From Azolla caroliniana (Eukaryota > Polypodiophyta): 64,000 nucleotides of DNA. The DNA is taken from assembly GCA_043228905.1 (NCBI GenBank), contig JBHGNT010000015.1, forward strand, positions 4,340,001 through 4,404,000. Direction: 5' to 3'. The notes beneath the pieces were generated by a model. The model was given only the letters and a program-made list of their open reading frames with translations, was not told the origin of the DNA and made no database searches. This document shows, in pieces, positions 52,312-62,607 of this stretch (position 1 is its first letter; every line of letters starts with the position of its first letter). The position numbers were made by a program, and so were the translations under genes.

Positions 52312-55152
52312 ACGACTCACCTTCTCCGGTGAAAAATTGGCGTTTGGGCAGTTGGAGATCTTCGTGGTCGGACACTTGTGCGGGCCCTACAGTAGGAAAC
52401 CGTCTCTGGCAAAGGTAGAGGCCATCTCCGTGATGAGGGACGATTGCGGGACAGTCACGGAGGTCCGCAGATTCTTTGGAGCATGCGCATTCTACCACAG
52501 CTGGATCCCGCACTACGCACATGTCGCGGAACCCCTCTAAGGATTATTGAAAAAGGGGCGTAGCTTTGAGTGGAGGACGGAGCACATGGAGTCGGTATAG
52601 AGACTAAAGGAGGCGCTTACGGTAGCGTCGGCTCTCCATAAAGCGGTTTACGGCAAGGATGTCCCTGTTTGCGTGACGGTGGACATGAGCCTGACCGGGA
52701 TCGGGTGGGTAATCAGTCAAGAGAACAAGGACGGTGTATGATTCCCGATCTGGTTCGGGGCGAACGTATTGAGCGAGCGGCAACGAGGATATGCCCAACT
52801 TAAGCACGAGCTTTGGGGTATTGTTTCAGTAGTCAAGGCCGACAAGGACTATCTGATCGGGACGGAGGTGATCATCAAAACGGACTGCCTGCCGATACTC
52901 AACATGGTTTCTGGATGCGCGACGCCGGAACTAGCAATGCTCCGGTGGATAGCGTACATTAAGTCCCTGAACCCAGAGATACGGCACATCTCCGGAAAGG
53001 ATAATGCCATGGCCGACATGCTTTCGAGAGCGAGGTTCAACGATGAAGACGGCATGGATTCGGATGACGAAGAAATCGGCGAGGACTTCTTTGGGTCGCC
53101 TAACGTAACGACGAGGAAAAGGGACACTCCGGCGTTTAACGAATTTGACGAAAGCAGGTACGACGGGGAGTGGCTCCAAATCGGGAGGTTCCTAAGGACG
53201 ATGACGCCGGACGCAACATGGACGAGAGAAGAGGCGAGCCAGGTACGGAAGAAGGCGTACCGATTCTTCCTGCGGGACAAGTGCATATGGAGGCACCCAA
53301 AGAAGAGAAACAACATCCTGCTCTGAGTAGTGGCAAAGAAAGAAGAACAGCAGGAACTACTGGCGACGTTTCACGAGCGTCCCTGGGCCGGGCACTGCGG
53401 AACGTGGGCCACGTTCGAGAAGTTGAAGGAGAAGTTCTGGTGGCCAAGGATGTACCAGGACGTGCATTGGTTCGTAACGACTTGTGAAAGCTGTCAGATG
53501 CACTCCGTAGTCCGACATCGGGACGAGCTACACCCGACTTACCCGCCTGCGGTCCATTTCAAGTGGATGGTGGACTTGGTGACGATGCCGATGGGAGTAG
53601 GACAAATGCGATACCTGGTGCTTGCGCGGGAAGACTTAACGAACCAGGTGGAAGGCCGTGCACTGCAGAACAAGACAACCACGGCGGTATGCCGGTTCCT
53701 GATCGAAGAGGTAGTGTGTCGGTACGGGTGCGTGGGGAGGATCGTGGCGGACCGGGGAGAGCTGGATGCGCGAGAAGCTAAGGAGTTGTTCGACCGACTA
53801 GGCGTCAAACTCTCCCTCACTACGGCGTACAATCCGAAGGCGAACGGGAAGGTACAACGTGGGCACGGGCCGATCGTAAAGGCGTTAGTACGTGCATGCG
53901 GAGGGCAGGTCAGGAATTGGCCGCGCCTCCTTCCTTACGCACTATGGGCAGACCGAACTACGCACATTTCAGTGACAGGGTTTATGCCGGCAGAGCTGAT
54001 GTACGGACAGAAGCCGATCATGCCAGTGGAACAAACGATTTCTTCATGGGCGACGGTAGATTGGAAGGACGAGATGAGCCGGGAGGAGTTGCTGGCGCTA
54101 CGGATTCGGCAACTCGAGCGGAGGCCGGAGGACATGAAACGGGCGAAGGAAAAGCTGCGGGCGGCAAGGGAGCGGAAGTTCAACCGAACGCACTGGTTGC
54201 GACCAAAGAAGATCGAGGAAGGCGACTAGGTCTTGGTGTACAACAGCAGCCTCAACAATCAGCACAAGGCAGTGCGAAAGTTTGCTAGGAGGTGGTTCGG
54301 GCCCTACACGGTGACGAGCGCGAACGACAACGACATGTGCCACCTCGCGGAACTCGACGGTGTCGCGTTGTTACGGTCGTGCGTGGAGAAACAAGGCGGA
54401 ACCACCGGGGACTTGAACCGAAGAGAAGGTGATAGAAGGGGAAAGAGAAGGAGAGAGACGCCCGGTCACGTATGAGCAAAGAAACACAAGGGCGTGGCCC
54501 GTCAACACAGAAGACACGAATGGACACAGAGACAGGAAGAAACAAGTGTTTGTATATTAACGAATAACGAGTACACAGCAGAACACGTGAGTGGCTACAA
54601 CCGAATAGGCCAGCGGACAGATGCCGATGCCTGTTCGTCTACGCACGAAATGGGAATAGGATGGAGGTGCTGCCGGAAGCACACGGTCGTTCCTCGAAGC
54701 TACGCGAGCCTCCCGAAACCTGCAGAGAAGGGCAACAAAGAACAGACAGAGGAGAAGCATTCGGTTCCGGTCCGACAACACTTCGTCCTCCTCAATGCGA
54801 TATCCCTCTCTCCCTGGGTCTCCCTCTCCTTTATAGCGTCAAGAGGGGAGCCGTCTCCCTCATTTACTTCCTACCTACCGAATCTAACTACCCCGGATCT
54901 CTCTCTGTACCTAATTCTCTATTATATACATTAAGAGCGCGCACACGTGAAGGGCCGGTTCCTGTGTGCTATTCACCGATTACGCCAGGGGACTGTTTTC
55001 TTCACGACAACGGGACACGGTTAGCGGTGTTGGTGGCTAGGAAGTAGGTCAAAGCGTTCAAGAAGCGGTTCGAAGACAAGCCCGAGCCTGCGAGCGGGAG
55101 CGACGACGACGATCAGTTTGGGCCCGGCGGAGAATTGGAGAGCGACGAGTAA
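52312..55152 (+). pseudogene. Gypsy-4 pol copy 2 (RT end, RNase H, full integrase)
   Basis: It begins in RT (G-Q-L-E-I-F-V-V-G-H-L-C-G) after the active site. RNase H (I-K-T-D-C-L-P, Glu changed to Lys), zinc finger C-E-S-C-Q-M-H and the integrase core follow, with W-M-V-D-L-V, V-A-D-R-G-E-L and G-K-V-Q-R-G, where relatives have Glu in place of this Gln, so it is probably inactive. The stop at 54227-54229 lies before the GPY/F part. A solo LTR at 54361-55009 splits the C-terminus, which ends at TAA 55150-55152. It is almost identical to copy 1 where both exist. Confidence 0.85.
54361..55009 (-). mobile_element. Solo LTR in Gypsy-4 integrase C-terminus
   Basis: This 649-bp insert runs TGTCGCGTTG to TTCACGACA and is flanked by ACGG (54357-54360 and 55010-55013). 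The homologous copy-1 site at 52178-52182 is uninterrupted. A TATA box (GCTATAAAGG) on the minus strand suggests its orientation. Its ends resemble lineage II LTRs; the body matches none of them here. Confidence 0.85.
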
Positions 55153-55203
55153 ACCAGTTTTCTTCGGTATCTACCTGTCTCTGGCCCATGCCGGTGGATG
55201 CGC

Positions 55204-55220
55204 GGTTTGGTGGGGATGGA
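55204..55220 (+). other. Gypsy-4 polypurine tract
   Basis: Purine-rich GGTTTGGTGGGGATGGA lies immediately before the 3' LTR. Confidence 0.65.
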
Positions 55221-55813
55221 TGTCGTGAAGAAAATCGGCCATAGGTGGAATAAGAGAAAAAGGCGTATGAACCGGCTCTTACACGGATGGACGTGCGAAT
55301 TGATATTTTGATATTTTGTACATGATTCATAATTGGGTCGGCTGATGTAAATACTAAGTAGTACACGTTTATTAGGGGATTGTGCGTATCTCTGTCAAAA
55401 GGGACAGGGAATAAAGCGATTTGACTAGGGAGAAAGGGCACCCCCTTTTTGAGAACTATTTAAGGAGGGAGAGAAGGAAGAAAAGGGGATCGCTCGTGAG
55501 GGAGGACGAAGTGTCCAGGACCGAGTGCTGAGCTCTCTCTTCTCCTCTGATCGTCGGTCTCTGTGGGGTCGGGAGTTCACTGCCTCTGCTTCGTGGATAG
55601 CTCGCGCGCTTCCAGCAGAGGCTCTCTCATTTTTGTTTGTTTGAGTCGGGTGTGTTCTATTGGTGTGCGTGAGTAGGATCCCCATGTCGGGTCCATTGCC
55701 GCCTTGCCGGTTGTAATCATTAGAGTTTGCAATCTCTGAATATGGTAATCTACTATTAGTGTAATTAAGTGTGTCGTTTGTTTCCCTTTCCTTCTCCCTG
55801 TTGCGTGTCTAGA

Positions 55814-55847
<34 letters not shown>

Positions 55848-55905
55848 AGTTCAAGGCCCCCGTGGTCCCGCCTCTTTCTGCACGCGCGTGCGTAACAACA
55901 CGACA
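55221..55905 (+). repeat. Gypsy-4 3' LTR
   Basis: It runs TGTCGTGAAG to AACACGACA, 685 bp, and is the partner of 38652-39341. The flanking CCGG at 55906 duplicates 38648-38651. Confidence 0.9.
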
Positions 55906-56381
55906 CCGGCTGGTCGCGCCAACTCACTGCCTCCGCTGTCGGTCGTCGCCGACTCACTGGCTCACCGACTCCGTCGTCGGTTGCAGCCGGTTTTGGTTGG
56001 CCAAAACTTTTACAAGTAGCTAGGCCACACCCACTTATCCAATTAGCTTAGTTCAAGTCACTTTGAACTCTCTATGCTCCACACATGGTGATAGCTTTTG
56101 CTCTGCCTTATATATGGTGAGATCCTTATTGTCCTCTCTATGTGGGATATCTCATAGTTTTATCTTTCTCTTTTTCTTTGCAAACTTCCTACCCACATAA
56201 CTTGAGACTTAGATGTCCGTTTCTTATGTAGTAAAGTGCATTTGAAAGCTCTTAAAGACCTCCATCTTTTTGTATTAAGATATTAAACTTCTTTAAAATA
56301 GTATTTTCACTATTATGATTTATAGTCCATTTCGTATGTTTTATGCGATTTTCACACCATTGTCGAAAATCTTCCACGACA
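55906..56381 (-). mobile_element. Gypsy-3-family solo LTR, part 2
   Basis: It matches the inverted terminus of Gypsy-3 (27500-27861) in the same orientation and ends CTTCCACGACA. With 37897-38651 it makes one LTR of about 1.23 kb, close to the 1,128 bp of Gypsy-3. Confidence 0.8.
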
Positions 56382-56547
56382 TTGGTTTATACCAGATCCA
56401 ACTGGACCCCTTCCAAGTCCATCCGATCCGGTTTCCGGATGTCCTTCCGGACGCTTCGATCCGGTTCGTTCTTCTCCGGTTTCTCCAATCCCCATACGGA
56501 GGGACTAATATCTCATATCCCCATCTGGAGGAACCAGTATCTCAACA
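56382..56547 (-). repeat. Copia-3 5' LTR, outer part
   Basis: CCGGA-rich sequence ends ATCTCAACA, collinear with the Copia-1 LTR end (ATCCCAACA), and so completes the 607-bp LTR begun at 37456. Confidence 0.8.
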
Positions 56548-56700
56548 TTTAGTAGGTAGTTAATTCTCCACCTCTTTGTAAGAGGTTTTATTGTTGGTTA
56601 TCTTATTCCCTTGTTAATATAGTTTTTTGCTTTTTTCTATATACTTTGATCCTCTCTCTCTCTCTCTCTTGAACACACACACATACATACACACACCTTC
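56548..56700. other. Flank of Copia-3, no gene seen
   Basis: AT- and pyrimidine-rich sequence with (CT)n at about 56655-56669 and a CA-rich run. It may belong to the Copia-10 relic; nothing decisive is visible. Confidence 0.5.
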
Positions 56701-57506
56701 CGCTGCACAGAATGACTCCTAATTCTTTACACCATGATATGGTATGCAATCTTCCTTCCATTCGTGAACCATCTAATCATGTTTGTGAGGGTTGTATTCT
56801 AGCAATGATGCACAAATTTCCATTTCCAAAATATGCAAATGTTTGGGCAACAAACAAGATTTAACTTGTACATAGTGATGTATGCGGGCCAATGAGAACA
56901 CCATCAATTGGAGGTTATCTTTATTTTCTGACATTCATTGATGATGCAACCCAACACACTTGTTTATATCCTTTGAAGGAGAAATCCAATGTCTTTTCAT
57001 GCTTCAAAGAATTCTTACACCTTGCTAAAAATCTTAGTTGTCACAAACTCGTTAACTCTTCGCACCGATAGAGGGGGTGAGTATATGTCTCAAGAGTTCA
57101 ATGCTTTCTTGAAAAACAAAGGGTATTATCTATCAACAGACCACTCCATACACACCACAATGGTTTGGCTTAGAGAAAGAATAGTTCTCTCGTGAAGATG
57201 GCAAGATGCATGCTCAATGGTGAGAACCTACCTCACAAGTTTTGGTTGGAAGTTGTAATGTGTGCAAACTATGTTTTAAATAAATGCCCCACAAAATCAT
57301 TAGAAGTTATCACTACATATGAGCTATGGAATGATCACAAGCCAAATGTTGTTCACATGAGAATATTTGGAAGCTTGGCTTATGCCTTTGTGCCACTACA
57401 ACAATGCCATAAGCTTCAAGGCAAAGCAATAAAATGCATCTTTGTTGGCTACATCACAGAAAGCAAAGGTTATTAGTTGTTTCACCCACTATCGGTAAGA
57501 TCATCA
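56701..57506 (+). pseudogene. Copia-10: integrase fragment of another copia family
   Basis: Degraded plus-strand coding sequence with H-S-D-V-C-G-P-M-R-T-P-S, F-I-D-D-A-T, R-G-G-E-Y-M-S-Q-E-F, N-G-E-N-L-P-H-K-F-W and H-M-R-I-F-G-S-L-A-Y: the integrase core and C-terminal region of a copia distinct from the others. It has several stops and frame changes. LTRs, gag and RT are not visible. Confidence 0.8.
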
Positions 57507-57808
57507 TGTGGGAGATAATGTGCGGAAGCAAGTGTGGACCTGGCGGTGAATGTGCACAACAAAATGTTGGAATGATCACAAGCCAAATGTTGGTCACATG
57601 AGAATATTTGGAAGCTTGGCTTATGCATTTGTGCCACTACAACAACGCCACAAGATTCAAGACAAAGCAATAAAATGCATCTTTGTTGACTACATCATAG
57701 AAAGCAAAGGTTATCAGTTGTTTCAACCCATTATCGGTAAGATCATCATGTGGGAGATCATGTGCGGCAGCAAGTGTGGACCGGTCGATGAATGTGCACA
57801 ACAACACA
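57327..57808. repeat. 241-bp tandem duplication across the Copia-10/Copia-7 junction
   Basis: Copies start at 57327 and 57568 (TGGAATGATCACAAGCCAAA). Each carries the integrase tail of Copia-10 and about 60 bp of the Copia-7 LTR (TGTGGGAGAT at 57507 and 57749). The duplication therefore happened after Copia-7 inserted. Confidence 0.85.
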
Positions 57809-58029
57809 GAGAATGTGATAGAGGATATGATTAAAGCATAGACATAGTTCGATTCAAATGGAAGCTTTCGTTATTACTATTCTCTCTCTCTCTGAGATTC
57901 AAGATATACAAGAATGATCAAGAAGAAGTATGTTACAACGTTAGGTTATAGCTTATATATTAAGCCCTAACTCTTTGGACGTGTTCACACTAGGATACAA
58001 AGTGGAAGGAGTCTGCTCGTTATGCCAAC
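57749..58029 (-). repeat. Copia-7 3' LTR
   Basis: This 281-bp LTR, read on the minus strand, begins TGTTGGCATAACGAGCAGAC and matches the Copia-8 LTR (62230-62509), including TATA (AATATATAAGC). AACTCCCCCGTCGCAGG at 58030 is its polypurine tract on the opposite strand. Confidence 0.85.
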
Positions 58030-58042
58030 AAACTCCCCCGTC

Positions 58043-58446
58043 GCAGGACTACTCTTTCCTACATGTATAAGTGATTGGGGTAATCTCCCCCGTAAACCTA
58101 GATTACAAAATTAATCTAAATTTATATTACAAGTCAGTCGGCATAAAGCCAAGTTGGTGAAGGTGAAGTTGATGTCTAGCCTGATTTGGCTAGTTTGAGT
58201 CGGTCGAATCAATGTGTTCGAATCATCCTTCGTTCAAATCGGTCTGACTATTGAAATCGGCTTGTGTCCAATTCTCGATTTTGGCCTTGTGTCGATTGTT
58301 CGTAGTTCGCTTTGTTTCTCCTCCTGTGCTCCTCGCTGGATCCTTGATCTGTATCCGATTTTGTTCGCCTCTCAATCGTTTCCTTTCCAGTCGTTATCCT
58401 CGCTCAGTGCTATTTCTTCAGCCCCTTGTGTTTCCAAACATGTCGA
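58043..58446. other. Copia-7 3' untranslated stretch, no gene seen
   Basis: About 400 bases lie between the polypurine tract and the pol C-terminus. I see no domain or repeat in it; open frames here lack any match to element proteins. Confidence 0.5.
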
Positions 58447-58730
58447 TTAAATTGCTCTTTTTGTGAGTCTGTTCAGGTGGGTTTTCGACTTCCCTTCTAC
58501 TCCTCGTTCGGCTTTCTTTTGCTCAGTCGCTTGTCGTAGTCCCATCTTTTTCCTTAGTGTTCTAAAGCGCTGATCTGGGAGTAGCTTCGTTAGGCAATCC
58601 ACGATGTTCACCTCAGTGTCGATCTTCCAGACTTCGAGCTTATTTTCGGTCATCAAATCCCAGATGTGATGATACCGCACCTCAATATGTTTTGTCTATG
58701 CATGATAGACAAGGTTGTTGATTAGGTGTA
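58447..58730 (-). pseudogene. Copia-7 RNase H C-terminus
   Basis: R-Y-H-H-I-W-D-L, E-V-N-I-V-D-C-L-T-K-L-L-P and F-R-T-L-R-K-K-M-G-L are the usual end of copia pol. It joins the 62063-62229 fragment across Copia-9: S-A-I-H then L-I-N-N-L-V-Y-H-A. Confidence 0.85.
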
Positions 58731-59352
58731 TGTTGGGAGACAAGTCCCTCCAGATGGGAAGGGAGAAGAACAGTGCTGATGAGAACCAGATGAGGAGTAC
58801 CCGGCTACGGAGAGCCAGATGGTGCAGACCCGGTGAGAACCGGATGAAGAGTACCCGGCTACGGAGAGCCGGATGGTGCAGACCCGGTGAGGAGTGCTCA
58901 CCAGATGAAGAGACATATTCGTAAATATGTTTTCTGAGAGTCCATCGGGGCGATATTTGTAAATAGTCGGAAAGTCATATCAGTATAAATATGGCTTAGG
59001 GCAAACTTATGATGTTGTTGTCATTCTTGTTTGCGCAAGATCAGAGCATGTAACTATGTACATAGAGAGAGAGAGAGGAAGAGGCCGTTCCCTCTGTTGT
59101 AACCGCCGCCTGTGCCGAAGATAGAAAGCTCGAGGTTGTTGCCTCGGTGCTTTACTGTTGTACACTGTAACATAGAGATAGTTTGCAGCCTGTGGGCTGT
59201 CGTGGTTTTTCCCTAGTTTGGGTTTTCCACGTAAACATCCTGTGTACTCTTCTCTCACTTTTATGTCGTGCATTCATTCCTGTTTTCTGTGTTTGATTCT
59301 AAGCTCGGTTGTGACCGAGCATTGTTCATAGGGGAGCGTATAGTTCCTGTCA
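58731..59352 (+). repeat. Copia-9 5' LTR
   Basis: It runs TGTTGGGAGACA to TTCCTGTCA, 622 bp, with two U3 repeat units only (about 58790-58900), palindromes at 58913-58930 and 58972-58997, and TATA AGTATAAATATG. The primer site after it reads TGGTATTAGAGC (59356-59367), one base off. Confidence 0.88.
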
Positions 59353-59382
59353 AAGTGGTATTAGAGCGAAATGACACAGAAA

Positions 59383-62057
59383 ATGGACGATTCGTTGGGA
59401 GGCATGTTCAAGCTCACCGGCTCCAACTATTTGGTGTGGAAGTCGAAGATGAGGGACATGCTCGTGGTTAAAGACCTCTGGCTGCCAGTTGAGTTCAGGG
59501 ACAAGAGACCGGACAAAATCGACGCCGCGATATGGGAGGTAATGCACATGAAGACAACGGCGTACATACAGTGCTTCATCAACATGAGCCTATACAACAA
59601 CTTCAATGAAGAGAGCAAGGCTCATGAGCTCTGGGAGAAGATCGGCATTATGTTTCAGAACAAAAATGCTATTAATCAGGTTTCGGTATTCCGGAAGCTA
59701 GTAAGACTCCGGTACCAAGATGACTCCAGCATGGCGGAGCACATGAATACCTTCTAGGTCCTAATACACCAGGCAACATCATTCGAAGTACCTCTCGCCG
59801 ACGAGGTACTAGCGCTGCTCCTGCTCGGTTCCCTCCCAGATAGTTGGGAGATGTTGGTTGTCACTTTGGGCAACGCCGGGCCAGAAGGGAAACGGTTATC
59901 CCTAGCAAGAGTGAAGTCCAGCTTGCTAGATGAGGAGGTGCGTCGGAAAGATAAGGATACGAGCTCCAACTCCAAAGCGCTCCTTACCAAATCGGAACGC
60001 GGAAGACATAGAAACCGTAGTCCCCAAAACCGGGAAAAGTCAGGGACACGGTCAAAGTCCAGGGGGAGGCCTACTTGCTTCTATTGTGGCAAGCCGGGAC
60101 ACTTCCAGAAGAACTGTCGGCATTTTCGAAAAGACAAGGAAACCGACGGTACCGATTCGAAGCGGACACCGGACCGGAATGGTAAAGACCGGAGGGGGCC
60201 GGACCGGAAGGGAACGACGGCAATCGCGGCAAGTGAAGAAGAGTTGATGCTAATCACCGAGGAGAATGAGATAAAACTTGCCGGCGATGTGATGACCTGG
60301 GTGGTCGACTCCGGAGCGTTGTTCCACCTTACCCCGGACCGGAAATGCTTCTCATCCTACTCAGCCGGTGATCACAATTGTGTCCGGATGGGGAATAAAG
60401 GTACATGCCGAATTGTCGGCATAGGAGACGTGTGGCTGACAACACCAACCAGATGCAAGCTGCTGCTGAAGGATGTCTGACACGTTTCGAAGGTTCATCT
60501 GAACCTGATATCAGCCGGTCAGCTAGATGATGAAGACTACACGGATAGCATTCGGAACGTTGTCATGAAGTTCAGCAAAGGGAGCCTGATTGTGGCTCAG
60601 GCCCAGAAGGTAAACACTCTGTACCTGATGAATGCCCGGTTATGTTCAGAGGAAGTGAACGTGGCATCCGACACTACCGGTGAGTTGTGGCACAAGAGGC
60701 TGTGTCACATGAGTGAGAAGGGGATGAAGACGCTTGCTGACGACAACCTCATTCCATTGAAGAACGTGCACTTGGAGAAGTGCACTGATTGTTTGGCCGG
60801 TAAACAAAACCGGACCTCCTTCCGATCGAGGCCACCGATGAGACGTAATGCACCACTAGAGTTGGTGCATACAAATGTGTGTCAAGTGGACACGAAGTCA
60901 CATGCCGGAGCGCAGTACTTCGTGACGTTCATAGATGACCACAACCGGAAGCTCTGGGCCAGACCATTGAAGATGAAGGATCAGGTGCTATCCGTCTTAG
61001 AAGAGCTCCACGCGAGAGTGGAAAGAGAAACCGGTTGGAAGCTGAAGGCGGTTCGAGCAGATAACGGAGGTGAATACCAGGGGCAGTTCGAGGAGTACTA
61101 TCGCTCGAAGGGAATCCAGCTCAAATTTACCATGCCGAAGACGCCGGAACTAAACGGGCTGGCCAAGAGAATGAACCAGACCATAATGGAGAGGGTCCGG
61201 AGTATGCTGGCGCATGCAAAACTACCCAAGAAGTTTTGGGCTGAGGCACTGTCGACGGCGACATATGTGATAAACAGATCACCCTCAGTACCCTTGCACG
61301 GAGACACGCCACAAAGAGTCTGGACTAGTAAGGAAGTGTCCTACCGGCATCTAAAGGTATTCGGTTGTCTCGTCTACGCGCATGTAGCTAAGGACCAGAG
61401 AGGAAAGTTAGATCCTATGGCGACGATGAGTTCCGCTACCGAGTGTGGGACCCGGTCGACAAGAAGGTATTCCGGAGTCGAGATATTATCTTTATGGAGG
61501 ACAAGACGCTCGCTGACTGGGAGTCGGAGAAGAAGATAATGAACTCCGAGTCGACCGGTAAGGATCGATTCTACGATGAGCAGACCCAACTGGCAAGAGA
61601 CCAGTTAGCCCTCGAGGAACCAGCCGGTTACGGTGAGGATACCGAACCGGCAGAAGAAGAAGTAAAGGAAGTTGAAACCGGAACCGGTCAGGACCTCGAA
61701 TCAGATTTGGATGAAGAGCAAATGGAGGAGCCTGTTACCGAAGCCCAAAGATGGAGATATCCTCTCAGAGAGAGAAAGGCCCCCCGGAGATTTCCGGATG
61801 CAGAGCATGTGCTGCCGACCGATGAGGGTGAGCCAGAAAGCTTCGAGGAAGCGAAAAGTGATGCCCAGAACCGCAAATGGCTAAGTGCCATGCAGGATGA
61901 GATGGATTCCCTCCATGAGAATCGTACGTACGAATTGGTGGAGTTGCCAAATGGAAAGCGGGCACTCCGAAACAAGTGGGTGTACAAGTTGAAACCGGGA
62001 GATGCCGGCAAACCCCCGAGATACAAAGCCAGGATCGTGGTGAAGGGGTTCCTTTCA
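59383..62057 (+). pseudogene. Copia-9 gag-integrase-RT start
   Basis: M-D-D-S-L-G-G starts Gag, aligned with Copia-2. A stop at 59755 (TAG for Gln) and one at 60478 (TGA) break the frame. The knuckle CFYCGKPGHFQKNC is intact, and the protease W-V-V-D-S-G-A is intact. The integrase has R-A-D-N-G-G-E but N-G-L-A-K-R, so the catalytic Glu is Lys. A deletion of about 30 bp near 61420 shifts the frame; coding continues from 61443 into RT (R-A-L-R-N-K-W-V-Y-K-L-K-P-G) and ends at V-V-K-G-F. Confidence 0.88.
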
Positions 62058-62062
62058 GTGTA

Positions 62063-62229
62063 TTGCGCTCTGTGAGTTGCAATAGATGGTCGGCATTTGT
62101 CGATTGATTCGTCTTGTAGCCGAAAAGTCGACAGTTAGTCGGTGCAGCCGGATCACTTGCTTTGTTGCCTCCGACGTTGCTATGTACTCAGCCTCTGTGG
62201 TAGACAGGGTCATGCACTCTTGGAGCTTT
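62063..62229 (-). pseudogene. Copia-7 RNase H fragment
   Basis: K-L-Q-E-C-M-T-L-S-T-T-E-A-E-Y-I-A and Y-C-N-S-Q-S-A-I-H are diagnostic of copia RNase H. It is cut at 62230 by the Copia-8 LTR. Confidence 0.88.
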
Positions 62230-62509
62230 TGTTGGCATAAAAGGCCGACTCCTTCCAAGTTGTATCTGTCCTTGTGTGAACTCTTTAATATGTTAGGGCT
62301 TAGTATATAAGTGAATACCTAACATTGTGATGAGTGATGACAAGAAGAGTATTGTATCTCTGAGAGAGAAAAAAGTAATAAGAAGCTTTCCATTAAAGCT
62401 CAATCTACTTTCTAAGTCTTCATTCACTGTATTTTCTATGTGTTGTTTTTTGTGCATAAGCAAATAGGTCCACAAACGTTTTCTGCATACGTATAACCAC
62501 CTACCCACA
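62230..62509 (+). repeat. Copia-8 5' LTR
   Basis: It runs TGTTGGCATAAAAGG to CTACCCACA, 280 bp, with TATA (TAGTATATAAG). The primer site TGGTATCAGAGC follows at 62512-62523. Confidence 0.88.
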
Positions 62510-62607
62510 ACTGGTATCAGAGCGACCTTGTTGCACGGCGGCAACAGACAACAGAAGAAGCTAAGTGGAAAACGCCATATTAGAAATCTTACTTTCATAA
62601 AAGGAAT

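Larger units (their letters stand above)
38652..55905 (+). mobile_element. Gypsy-4: lineage II element with duplicated pol, hosting Gypsy-5
   Basis: LTRs are at 38652-39341 and 55221-55905. CCGG precedes and follows the element (38648-38651 and 55906-55909), and the flanks join as one solo LTR. Inside are gag-protease, pol copy 1 with two deletions, Gypsy-5 at 44017-52012, the end of pol copy 1, pol copy 2 (52312-55152) and a solo LTR at 54361-55009. Many stops are present. Confidence 0.85.
13355..56547 (-). mobile_element. Copia-3: old minus-strand copia split by five insertions
   Basis: The surviving pieces align in order with Copia-1: 13355-13610 (RT end and RNase H start), 19545-19657, 27862-31298 (gag to RT), 37130-37455 (gag start) and a 5' LTR split into 37456-37896 and 56382-56547. 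Each interruption falls at a recognisable LTR end. The 5' LTR terminus (ATCTCAACA at 56547) matches the LTR end of Copia-1 (ATCCCAACA). The remainder of its 3' half lies left of Gypsy-1, outside the window. It has many stops and frameshifts, so it is the oldest layer. Confidence 0.85.
58731..62057 (+). mobile_element. Copia-9: 3'-truncated copia with intact target duplication
   Basis: A 5' LTR, degraded primer site and gag-integrase are followed by an abrupt end in the RT N-terminus at 62057 (TTCCTTTCA). GTGTA flanks both sides (58726-58730 and 62058-62062). The RT remainder, RNase H and 3' LTR are absent. Confidence 0.85.
57749..62229 (-). mobile_element. Copia-7: minus-strand copia, split by Copia-9, cut by Copia-8
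   Basis: It has a 3' LTR (57749-58029), polypurine tract, 3' untranslated region and pol end. Copia-9 is inserted at 58731 with GTGTA duplicated. RNase H resumes at 62063 and ends at 62229, where the Copia-8 LTR begins. The rest is missing or outside the window. Confidence 0.8.

Noticed and set aside
56548-56700. Host gene or promoter next to Copia-3
   Set aside because: Only pyrimidine- and CA-rich low-complexity sequence is present, and a decayed copia integrase follows directly.
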